Shown: piece after piece, positions 24,268-34,237 of the stretch
How the letters are laid out: each line of letters starts with the position of its first letter
How positions within the stretch are numbered: position 1 is the first letter of the stretch
DNA from: Endothia cerciana
Lineage: Eukaryota > Ascomycota > Sordariomycetes > Diaporthales > Cryphonectriaceae
DNA: 64,000 bases
Direction of reading: 5' to 3'
NCBI GenBank assembly: GCA_026119935.1
Contig: JALRMH010000014.1
Span: forward strand, 682,001 to 746,000
Notes under the pieces: generated by a model
What the model was told of the DNA's origin: nothing
Databases searched by the model: none
Seen by the model: only the letters and a program-made list of their open reading frames with translations
Made by a program: the position numbers and the translations under genes

Positions 24268-25873
24268 ATGAAGCCCTATGCCGAATCTGACGTCGATCAG
24301 GCTATTCAAGCTGTCAGGACAGGCCTTTCTATCCGGAAAGCCTCAAAGGAATGGGGAATTCCTTATACAACTATTCAGAATCATTCAACAGGCTCGCAAA
24401 CCCATCACTTAAGTGCTATATCTCAGCAGAGGCTCTCTTTTAGCCAAGAAAGGAAATTAGTTGAATGGATTCTTATTCAAGAAAGCCTAGGGCTTCCGCC
24501 TAGCCATTCAGAACTGAGGTTTTTTGCCCAGAAGACCCTTTTAATCAAAGGAGACTCTGCACCTCTAGGGAAACGATGGACTACCTCTTTTTTGAAGAGA
24601 AATCCAGAGATCAAGGTCCGGCAGGCTCGGAGGACTGCCTCAGTTCGAACTAATGGAGCAAGAACAGAGGTAATCCGGCTTAGTTCCATCTTTTCGACCT
24701 TCCTCAGATCCAAGCTATCAAGCCAGCGAACAGGTGGGATATGGACGAAGCTGGAATAATAGAAGGCCAGGGAGAGAATGGCTTAGTCCTCGGAGGCTCT
24801 TCTTCACGTTCAATCCAGAAAAAAGAGCCTGGATCGAGAGCCTAGACCTCTTTTCTCGACTGTATCTCTACTACAGGTACTCACCTCCTTCCTCTAGTCA
24901 TTTTCAAGGGAATGACTGTATAACAACAATAGTTTCCTACTTACCTAGAGCCTTTCGAAGGCTGGCAATTTATAGCTACGAAAAACGAATAGACTAATAA
25001 TGCAATAGCACTCGAATAGCTGGAAAAGATCTTCATCCCAGGCAGCTAGCTAGAGGACCCCTTAGAGGCTAGACATTTGATCCTGGATGGCTATAGCAGC
25101 TATGTAACTGATGAATTTATATAGAAGTGCTTTCAGAATAATATTCTATTGATCTATTTGCCTCCTTATACTTCTTATATGCTTTAACCCCTTGATCTAG
25201 GAGTCTTCTCGTCTCTCAAGAGGGCTTATAGAAAGAAAGTTAGTCTTCTAAGCTAATAGAGGGATTCAACTGTTCTAGGCAAACATCTATTTCTCGAGAA
25301 CTATCGCATAGCTTGCATAGAAGGCCTTTCTAGCTAGAATATTATATCTGGATAGAAATCTTCTAGTTTATAGCCTCTCAGGCTAGCTAAGCGCTCTTAA
25401 ACCCTCTTCTACTCGAGAACACTCTATAACATACTCAGATCCAGCTAAAATCAGGCTTAAAGCTATCAACAGCAGCCCAGACTACCCAGAAAGGCTCCTC
25501 AAGCCAGCCAGATATATATTCGACCCGTCGAAAAGCCAAAGTTCTGTACTATCAACTGTAGAAGAATCGGAACCGTCTTTCAGCTGTCCTAGTATAATAT
25601 CTACTATTTAGAAAGATACAAAAAGCCTGGGACGAGAGGTATATGGCCTTGGCTAAAGTTCTGGAGGAAAATAAAGCATTGAAGGGACAGGTTGAAGCTT
25701 CCAGGCCTACAAAAAGAAGAAAGGTTGATATAAGCCTAGATTCGAAGTCTGCAGATATTGAGGTTATACAGAAGGCTCAAAATGCAGTCAATCAAGATGA
25801 AGATAGTCAGGATGAATAGAGAGATGTCGAATTACTTACTGATGAGGAGGATTGTATTGTGGTGGTTGAATAA
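24268..25873 (+). pseudogene. pogo/Fot1 transposase remnant (HTH_psq, CENP-B HTH, DDE_1)
   Basis: The frame starts at ATG 24268 with a psq-type helix-turn-helix (AIQAVRTGLSIRKASKEW). Next comes a CENP-B-type HTH with ERKLVEWIL and GKRWTTSFLKRNPEI. A frameshift near 24690 precedes the first catalytic Asp, seen one frame over as RWDMDEAGI. The DDE core is then visible as HLILDGYSSYVTDEF and PPYTSYML*PLDLGVFS, with further stops. A basic KRRKVD-like C-terminus follows, and the last stop in frame is at 25871-25873. Relative to the family pattern PPHTSHVLQPLDLG the changes are CAT to TAT twice and CAA to TAA, and a TGG has become TAG. All are C-to-T at CpA on one strand or the other, which is the RIP signature. 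Intact family members are about 540 aa; this copy cannot make a full protein. Confidence 0.88.
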
Positions 25874-25919
25874 ACCAGAAAAGTAGATAAAACCAATATA
25901 TATATATATATATATTTGA

Positions 25920-25959
25920 TGTGGCTGACCGGGGTGATCGGAATGGGGGTGCTTAGACT
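25920..25959 (-). repeat. right terminal inverted repeat
   Basis: 40 bp, perfect inverted copy of the left end. It is followed by the TA duplication. Confidence 0.95.
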
Positions 25960-26344
25960 TATAGCACAATCTTTCCTCCACATTGACTGGAAGCTAAGTC
26001 AAGATGAGCCACCCTTCATTATCAAGCACCAAGACACCAAGACACTAGTAGCCACCCCGCCTAGGCAGGAGGCACACAGCCTCGATCGTACGCGTTACTG
26101 GGTTTCCGTGCAAGTGCTCATTGTTATTCCAGTATATAAGTCCATCCAGCCGACGGCGTGGATTCCGCTCAGGCCTCGGGCCAGCCTGTTTCCGTATTGT
26201 CATGTATCAAGCATCTACTTTATTCTGAACCTGGCAGAACGTAATCTTATGACCACGTGGGATCACATCCGTATCATATATCTTCCACATCACCATTCAA
26301 GGACACGAATTTTTCGGTAAAGCGAAAGCAGAGAAAGTGATATA
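25960..26344. other. upstream region of the Ca2+-ATPase gene
   Basis: Only 385 bp separate the transposon from the ATPase start codon, so any more distal promoter elements were displaced by at least 1.8 kb. No gene of its own. Confidence 0.6.
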
Positions 26345-29300
26345 ATGAAGAACACGATTGAAGCCAGCCTGGCGCCACCTGCCCTCTCCGTTGATACCCG
26401 AGTCCGTCAAGACTCGGACACCAGCACGTTCAGATTATCACCATCCGCAGCATCGACTCAATCGAACCCCTTCCTGACACCGGATAGAAGCATATCGGGA
26501 AATACTGAGATTTCTCAGAACGCTCTCTCGGAGGGAGAAGCTCTCAGACCGGGTCCAGAAAATGAGACAAAATTCAAGGTAAACAATAACCCCTTCGCTT
26601 TTAGCCCCGGACAGCTAAACAAACTCTTGAATCCAAAGTCACTCTCCGCCTATAAGGCACTTGGTGGTCTCAAGGGACTAGAGAGGGGCCTACATACGGA
26701 CATTTATTCAGGATTAAGCCGAGACGAGACGAATTCCCGAAGAATAACTACCTTCAACGATGCACTGGAGGGGCATGACAGCAACGTGGAAACTCCAGCA
26801 GACCTTGGATGTGAGCCCTTGGCTGACCGAAAGAGAGTGTACGGCAAGAATGTGCTCCCGAAAAAGAGGCCGACGCCCTTGTGGCGACTCATGTGGAACG
26901 CCTACAACGACAAAGTCCTGATTTTGTTAACCATGGCGGCCGTTATCTCGCTGGCCCTAGGCCTGTACGAGACACTCGGGGTCAACCATCCTCCTGGCTC
27001 TCCACCACCAGTAGACTGGATCGAGGGCGTCGCCATTTGTGTGGCAATCATAATTGTGGTTGTTGTTGGGTCCGTCAATGACTGGCAGAAAGAGAGGGCA
27101 TTTGTCCGTTTGAATGCCAAGAAAGATGACCGTGAGATCAAGGTTGTGCGCAGCGGCAAGACCGTCGTCATCAATGTCCAAGACGTCATGGCTGGTGAGG
27201 TGGTGAATCTAGAGCCTGGCGATCTCGTTCCAGTTGACGGTATTTTCATCCAAGGCCACGATCTCAAGTGCGACGAGTCCTCAGCTACGGGAGAATCCGA
27301 TGCCATAAAGAAAACATCCGGCGAGCAAGTCTACGAGATCCTCGAATCTGGAGCAGTGGCCAGAGCCACTGACATGGACCCGTTTATCATATCGGGTGCC
27401 AAGATTTTAGAGGGCATGGGCACATTTCTATGCACCTCAGTCGGTGTCAATTCCAGTTTCGGCAAGATCATGATGTCGGTCCGGACAGACGTTGAGGCAA
27501 CCCCATTGCAGAAGAAGCTTGAGACTCTATCCGGGGCTATAGCTCAGCTAGGAGCGACTGCTGCCCTACTTCTATTCTTTGTACTACTAATTAGATTTCT
27601 CGTCTCTCTCCCTTACGACACTCGGGATGCCGCGTCAAAAGGGTCTGCTTTCATGGTGAGCTCTTGTGTTATACCAACAGCTTTCGCGATCCACCTTACT
27701 GAACTCGCGCAGGACATCCTCATTGTGGCTATCACAATTATCGTTGTTGCTGTAAGTCATGCCAAGAATCCAATTCCACCCCTTCTCTCGAAGTCTGAGT
27801 CTTGAATTTAGAATTCGAAGAGTAGAAGTTCCGGTACCCTTGGGTTATATCTGCGGACGATACGCTCTGTTCCCGATTCTTTCTGACACTCAACCCTTTT
27901 TAGGTCCCAGAAGGTCTGCCTGTGGCTGTGACTCTGGCTTTGGCTTTCGCAACTACACGAATGCTGAAAGAGAACAATCTCGTACGGGTACTTCGAGCAT
28001 GCGAGACCATGGGCAATGCCACGACTATATGTTCCGATAAGACCGGAACTCTTACGACCAACTGAATGAGTACGTCGAATCCGTGATGAGTTCAGAATAA
28101 ACATCTGCAGAGTAGACTTGCATTTCATGGATCACCATAGTAGTGGTCACCTCACAGTCGCTGCCCCTGCGGATATGCCTTCTTCGTCAAATTTGCTTTG
28201 GGAAGAGTCATGCATCCCGTTGGGAGTTGAAAGGCCGCCTCGAAATCAGTCTCTGTATCCCTTTTCTATCAAGCAGCTGCCGCAACACCTTAATCGGGCG
28301 AAAATTTTCCAGCAGTGCAAGTACTAACATCTCGGTTTTAATAGCCGTCGTTACCGGCACATTCGGCTCGTCAACCTTCTCCAGAGCCGCAAACCAGGCC
28401 TCGGGCAAAACAATCTCTCAATGGGCTTCTGAGCTGTCTACACTAGCGAAAACAACTATCGTCCAGTCTGTGGCCATCAATGCGACAGCTTTTGAAGGCG
28501 AAGATGCCGGTCAACTCGCCTTCCTCGGATCAAAAACCGAGACAGCCCTTCTTCAACTGGCGCGGGATCATCTCGGCATGCAGTCTCTTGCACAGACCCG
28601 TGCTAATGAACAAACGGTACGCATATTCCCCTTCGACAGCAAGAAGAAATGCATGGGCGCCGTGATCCAGCTTCGCAATGGTCATTATCGGCTGCTGGTC
28701 AAAGGTGCTCCGGAGATTCTCCTGGAATTTTGCTCCTTTCAGGCAGATATCAACAATCTGTCTATCAGCGCCGTGAGGCAGCAGGAGAAGGAGACTATTT
28801 CGTCGACCATCGATACCTATGCACATCAATCTCTCCGCACCATTGGTCTTGTATACCGTGACTATGACGAATGGCCCCCTGCCAAGACCACCGCAGAAGA
28901 TGATCAGATAGTTTTCTCGTCAGTCCTGCAGGACCTGGTATTCCTCGGCGTCGTTGGTATACAGGACCCTGTGCGCCCTGGCGTGCCTGACTCGGTCAAA
29001 CAAGCTCAGCAGGCTGGTGTGGTGATCAGAATGATCACGGGCGATAACGCGGTGACTGCCCGTGCTATTGCTGGCGAATGCGGCATCCTCACCGAGGAAG
29101 GGGTGGTTATGGAAGGACCGACGTTTAGGAGACTCAGCTATGAGGAGATGGATCGTATACTTCCAAAGCTGCAGGTACTCGGTCGCTCATCACCTGAAGA
29201 CAAAAAATTCTGGTAACCCGACTTAAATACCTCGGCGAAACAGTCGCTGTCACTGGTGATGGCACCAACGATGCTCCGGCACTCAAAGCGGCTGATGTCG

Positions 29301-30515
29301 GCTTTTCGATGGGTATCTCTGGAACAGAGGTTGCTAAGGAAGCGTCTGCAATCATACTCGCAAGTACCCCTTCGTCTCATTCGGTCCCCTACTTCACCTT
29401 TGCTTGGAGAAGTTTCTAGAGTACAGTACTTTTGGTCTTGCGGTCAGGTTCTAACACGAATTAGATGGACGACAACTTCACTTCTATCATTACGGCCATG
29501 AAATGGGGGCGTACTGTAAACGACGCTGTGCAGAAGTTTCTTCAGGTATGTCAGCCCCTGCCCTTACTCTTAACAAAGAGCTTCTCTTTCTGACCTTTTT
29601 ACAGTTTCAAATCACTGTCAACATTACTGCTGTTCTCCTTGCATTTGTCTCCACCGTTTCCGATCCAGAGATGCGTTCAGTTTTGACAGCCGTTCAGCTT
29701 CTCTGGGTAAACTTGATCATGGTGAGGATTCTGAAAAGTGACAGTGAGACTTCATCCAATTTACTAAATAAAAGCAGGACACCTTCGCCGCCCTTGCGCT
29801 CGCCACCGACCCGCCGACGGAAGAGATTCTCGACCGACCACCACAGCCTAAGCATGCCCCTCTCATCACGACAAATATGTGGAAGATGATCACCGGTCAG
29901 AGCATCCTTCAACTAGCCGTCACGTTCGTACTGTATTTCGCTGGCAGCCGAATTTTCCCCGGCTATAATGACGCGGAGCTGCGAACAATTGTATTCAACA
30001 CGTTTGTATGGATGCAGATTTTCAACGAGTTCAACAATCGGCGTCTGGACAACAACTTCAATATTTTTGAGGGACTGAGAAGAAATAAGTTCTTCACCAT
30101 TATCAATTTTCTTATGATCGGCCTGCAAATTACTATCATTTTCGTGGGCGGTCAAGCCTTTTCCATTGTTACCGGTGGGATCAGTGGCCCTCAATGGGCA
30201 ATCTGTCTGGTGCTGTCGTTCATGTCTACACCCTGGGCTATGGCTGTTCGAATGTTTCCTGATGCGTTGTTCGCCAGGATTGCTAAGCTCGTTGGACATC
30301 CCCTGGTCATTTTCTTTCGAGTTCTTTCTAAAATGTTCCACCGTCTAAGCCGCTTTTTCAAGATTCACAGGAAAGATGTCGATGAAAAGGCTGTCACTGG
30401 GAGGGGAGAGCCCGAAGACGGCGGCACCTTAGCTGAGCCGGCGGCGGCGGCGGACACCTTTCACACAGACGCCTCCTCCAGCGGTCCACAGATCAGAGTT
30501 GAAGACATTGGATAG
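26345..30515 (+). pseudogene. P-type Ca2+-ATPase, PMC1-like, interrupted by a stop and a frameshift
   Basis: Exons: 26345..27655, 27713..27751, 27904..28069, 28345..29359, 29465..29545, 29605..29721, 29778..30515. An uninterrupted version would be about 1155 aa, normal for the vacuolar PMC1 / calmodulin-type plasma-membrane pumps that export Ca2+ from the cytosol. Family motifs occur in order: TGES in the actuator domain, PEGLP in TM4, the phosphorylated Asp in CSDKTGTLT, KGAPE, MITGDN, GDGTNDAP, and the C-terminal TM helices. Two lesions are visible. A TGA at 28063-28065 falls between KTGTLTTN and the expected Met-Thr-Val, seven bases before a good GTACGT donor. In an A6 run near 29203-29208 one base is missing, which throws off the frame just after SSPEDKK. 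The intron at 29360 also begins GC instead of GT. The intron before exon 4 has a textbook TACTAAC branch. As it stands translation stops near residue 503, without nucleotide-binding domain. Sequencing error at the A-run is possible, but the TGA is not a homopolymer problem. Confidence 0.85.
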
Positions 30516-31803
30516 GAAGACCATGAGACATTGCAATCCAGAGTTGACCTTGAATTTAGATATGAATCACTTTGATTTTATAGTGTCCGTTTATAGATCT
30601 CGAGATTGTATGAATCACTGCCCCTCATAAGTTGCGTCACTGCGTCGCCGACATGGCATTGGATGTTGTCTTTGTTACTGTACACTACACTCGTTCACTT
30701 TGTGTGAGGGAAATGCCTCAAGAATTTGAAAGGGCTCTATACAACCATTCTCTGACGTCCCTGAAGAGTCTCGGATCTCTGCTTCGAGCTTTTCAATATG
30801 TAGATGGGCTCCCGACACTCACACTCCCAACTTGGGCATATGCGACTCAGGACCGTGGCTCCTTTCGGCATTGTGATATTGGGGTCGTCGTTACATCATC
30901 CAAGCCTCCGAATTGAGCAATTTCATCTGAAGAATATTATGGGCGCCCTTCAACTTTACCAACCTCCTCATTGAACTGGTTGACGCTTATCCGAGAACAT
31001 ATCAGATCAGGTTGGCTTCCTGCAGGTGGACAAGACCGAATCGCGGCCTCCTTCTCACTTATTGGGGCAAACTAGAGGACCACATGCCCTCATTTCCTGA
31101 CATCATGACATCTAGTCGGTCCTATTGGCATTGAGGCGGTCATTCCGGCCCTTGATGCGCACTAAAGAATCTGGTATGCCTGTAGACCGTGGATCACTCG
31201 ATCCTCACAACAATACCGCGTCATAACGCAATGGGATGGTATCTCTTCTGGGACCGATTTACATAATGGATTCAAATTCCTGTCTCTATAGGTAGGTCTC
31301 TACCATGAACACATGCTACTTTTTCTATGGTCGAAAATAGCTTGTTGTGTTGTTAATTTGCTCAAAGTAGTAGAACTGGCGATGGCGCAATGATGATGAC
31401 GCGGCATCTTTGGCTGCAATCAATTGGAAAGTTGAAGACTCCTTCCTCCGCTGTATATTGTCAACATTTTATATTACCAAAGTTCTTCTGGTTCTGGTTA
31501 TGAGGCTGTGGCTACGGTCTCATGGACTGGTTGAGGGGTATTGTAATACGGCTCGCAAGCCATGTAATATCACTATGCAGACACTTTAGCCGGGATCAGC
31601 TCTCCGTGTTATTTTCACATCGTTCAAACAAACCATGAGCTGCGCTTCTTTCTATACGATATCTATAAATACTCGGTTTGCCCTGAACTTTCCAAAGTTT
31701 GGGGATCAAGATGTGAGCGCCACGCCGACGACCTGCTCCTCACACATCGATTCCCCCAGAGATAGCAGTCCCTCCCGACTAAAGCACCTCAGCGACGGTC
31801 ATC
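30516..31803. other. intergenic
   Basis: About 1.3 kb, moderately AT-rich, with no supported gene. It contains the promoter of the repeat protein that follows. Confidence 0.55.
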
Positions 31804-33111
31804 ATGGTGCCCAAGTCCATCCTTGCCGCTCTGCTGCTGGTGCGCGGCGCGTTGAGCATTGCCCTCCCCTTCGAGGCTGGAGCTGACATCGCTCTGAACG
31901 AGCGCGGTGTCGAATATGTGAGTATAAGTAAGCCCAGAGAGAAGATCTAGTGCGAGTCTAACAACACTTGTTAGGCCGACGAGTCCTACGATTTCGTAGC
32001 GCGCGATGCGCCCGCTCTCGACCTCGAGGCTCGTGAAGAGGATGAGGAGGATGATGCCAACAAGCACAAGCGTAAGTGGACACAGCGTTCTGGAAAACCA
32101 AGCGCTCTTTCTCAAGACACTAACAAGTGTGGGTATTACAGACAAGAAGGGTAAACACCCCTGGCATCCGAAGGTCCCGAAGCGAAATGATGACGAGCCG
32201 CTGCCTGGACCTAAACCACCCAAGCCCGAGCCACCCAAGCCCGAGCCACCCAAGCCCGAGCCACCCAAGCCTGAGCCACCCAAGCCCGAGCCACCCAAGC
32301 CCGAGCCACCCAAGCCTGAGCCACCCAAGCCTGAGCCACCCAAGCCTGAGCCACCCAAGCCCGAGCCCAAGTCACCGAAGCCGCAACCTCCCCAGACTCG
32401 TAGCGAGGAAGAGACCGACGAGCTAAATGAGGTAAATGATGGTGAACACAAGCACCACAAGCGTAAGGAAACGTCTACTGGGCTAGAGTTAGAGCGTTCT
32501 GATTAACTCCATTTATCAGACAAGAAGGGCAAGCATCCCAAGCGCGATGAAGATGAGACTGAGGATGATGAACACAAGCACCACAAGCGTGAGACTCTTT
32601 TTTCTATTATATATAGAGACCCCAGCCCTGGAGGCTAACTTCTTACAGACAAGAAGGGCAAACACCCCAAGCGTGAGGAGGACGAGGCTGAGGATGACGA
32701 GCACAAGCACAAGCACCACAAGCGTAAGATAACATACTGGAACCACTGCCAGCTTACAGCATATACCAACTCGCTTTGATAGATAAGAAGGGCAAACACC
32801 CTAAGCGCGACGAGGACGAAACCGAGGCTGACGAGCACAAGCACCACAAGCGTGAGAATTTGCCTTGAGATTACTACCAAGTCTAACCCCGCATGGACTG
32901 ATTTTTTTTTTAATTTTTTTTTCTTTCTGTCTTTCAGACAAGAAAGGCAAGCACCCGAAGCGCGAGAGCGAAACTGAAGACACTTCAGACGCCGATTCGC
33001 ATAAGAAGGGTAAGTCCCACTGCCATGACCATTTCATTGTCCCTCGAATACCATCCGCTGATGCGCACCATAGGAAAGGGTAAGGGCAAGAAGCATCACA
33101 AGTGGTTCTGA
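31804..33111 (+). CDS. secreted His/Lys/Glu/Asp repeat protein with Kex2-like sites; each exon is one repeat
   Basis: 284-aa model from join(31804..31917, 31975..32071, 32142..32462, 32520..32588, 32649..32723, 32783..32851, 32938..33009, 33074..33111). It starts with a signal peptide (MVPKSILAALLLVRGALSIA). From exon 3 on, every exon begins in the middle of a His codon (phase 1) and encodes the same unit: HKKGKHPKR, an acidic run such as DEDETEDDE, then HKHHK. Exon 3 carries the same unit with ten PPKPE pentapeptides inserted; exon 7 ends differently; exon 8 encodes a basic tail ending HHKWF. Each HPKR is a candidate Kex2 site, so processing would release peptides of about 23 residues with an acidic front and a His/Lys-rich end. 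This fits the general layout of kexin-processed fungal repeat precursors (KEPs). No DUF3328/UstY-type genes lie nearby, so a dikaritin-type RiPP is not supported. His clusters could bind metal. Function unknown. Confidence 0.8.
32216..32365 (+). repeat. 15-bp coding minisatellite, ten PPKPE units
   Basis: Ten tandem 15-bp units within exon 3 of the secreted repeat gene. They differ only at a synonymous C/T in the second Pro codon. The frame is kept by any change in copy number. Confidence 0.95.
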
Positions 33112-33509
33112 ATGGGCATTTCTTGATTTAGCATTGGGTCAAGGGAAGGCTCCCAAAAGTTTTCACCCTGTGTAATTGCATCCAACCCACGACATTGAAG
33201 CAGGAATGTCCGGCATTTACCCTTCATACAATCTTTTTCCCAACACCGCCGTCAGTTATGCTATCATGCTATCCAACATAGCTTGGCATGTTGACAGGCT
33301 CTTGTCAGGTATCTACATACAATTGAATGAATCTGCACCTATCGCTATCCCCTCTAAGATGAGCAAGTATGATGCCACTTCATCATTTGAAAATCTAGGA
33401 CCGAGAGGGCTGTTCAAAGCGTGTGGATTATATTGCCATGATAAACGTACACCACGTTCATCGTCATGAAACAAATGCTCTGTTACAATATTTACATCGA
33501 TATCACCAC
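33112..33509. other. intergenic between convergent genes
   Basis: About 400 bp between the stop codons of two convergent genes. No gene seen. Confidence 0.6.
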
Positions 33510-34237
33510 TCAGATCCCCATGGCGTACAGAGCCCCCAGAGCAACGGCTCCGTAAGCAGCGAAACTTGCGACAGCAGTTGGACCAGCATTAGACTACGAC
33601 AAGGGATATCGCATTAGCAAGAGCAACCGCTTCTCCCTTTCAAGGACTGTCGACTTACAGAAGATCCAGTGCTTGATGCAGAAGCGGAGGCACCGGTAGC
33701 TGAAGCAGAGCTGCTCGACTCCTGGGCAGCGGTGCAAGCCGCAGTACTGTTGCTAGCCGTGGTTGCGGTGCCGACGCTATTCTGAGTGCCGTTTTTGGGT
33801 GTGGTTGGGAAGTCACAAGCTGCTGCAGTGGTATTCAACTCGGGTCCGTAATATTTCCATATATCCTCGTTATCCGGGCCGGAGCATTGCAGGCAGTTGT
33901 CGTAGTCCGTGATGAACGTCGTGTCATTACAGACGCTGGCACAGTTTTGGATCTCCTCGATCGCCATGCCTGCCTTATGAATGAGAATCAAAACCCGAGA
34001 AAGTACCATCGGATATATGGGACGATCAATTACAACGCTGCTATCGTCCGTGGGTGAACACTTACCGCAGTTGTCATGGCAATTGTACAGCGGAGAGCCG
34101 ACTGAGAGGTTTTGGCGCTTCAGAATGCTGAGATGATCACGCTCGAGAAACGCAGGCGGTATCAGAGAATCAATTAGGTTTGCAGACGCAGAAGAGGCAG
34201 AAACAGCCAAGCCAATGATCCACCGAAGAGCAACCAT
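33510..34237 (-). CDS. GPI-anchored Cys-rich cell-surface protein
   Basis: 188-aa model from join(34237..34066, 33969..33659, 33593..33510). ATG 34237 gives a signal peptide (MVALRWIIGLAVSASSASA). The mature N-terminal half has Cys pairs in the pattern YNCHDNCG...IQNCASVCNDT...DNCLQCSGPDNEDIW, followed by a Thr/Ser/Ala-rich stalk. Exon 3 supplies a C-terminal GPI signal: small residues SNAGPT and then a hydrophobic tail ending YAMGI. Both introns have GTAAGT donors. The first (34065-33970, 96 nt) is a multiple of three and stop-free, but removing it joins CHDNCG directly to MAIEEIQNC, the compact form expected. Without the last splice the protein would lose its anchor and end in an unrelated SGCSC tail. 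A Cys-rich module with a Ser-rich stalk and GPI anchor is typical of fungal wall proteins; no specific role can be assigned. Confidence 0.75.

Larger units (their letters stand above)
24135..25959 (+). mobile_element. Fot1/pogo-type DNA transposon, RIP-decayed
   Basis: A 1825-bp element bounded by perfect 40-bp terminal inverted repeats at 24135-24174 and 25920-25959, both starting AGTCTAAGCACCCCC when read inward. It is flanked on each side by TA (24133-24134 and 25960-25961), the expected pogo/Tc1 target duplication. Length and end sequence fit the fungal Fot1 group (about 1.9 kb, ends starting AGTC). The internal transposase is interrupted many times. A (TA)n run lies next to the right repeat. 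The intact repeats argue for fairly recent insertion or for possible trans-mobilisation before decay. The element ends 385 bp before the start codon of the Ca2+-ATPase gene. Confidence 0.92.

Noticed and set aside
31789..32460. Antisense Gly-rich repeat frame opposite the secreted repeat gene
   Set aside because: Its GLGGSGLGG repeats are just the reverse complement of the PPKPE minisatellite.
31804..33111. Dikaritin-type RiPP precursor (UstA-like)
   Set aside because: Although Kex2-like repeats are present, the units lack an aromatic core and no DUF3328/UstY oxidase genes occur in the window.
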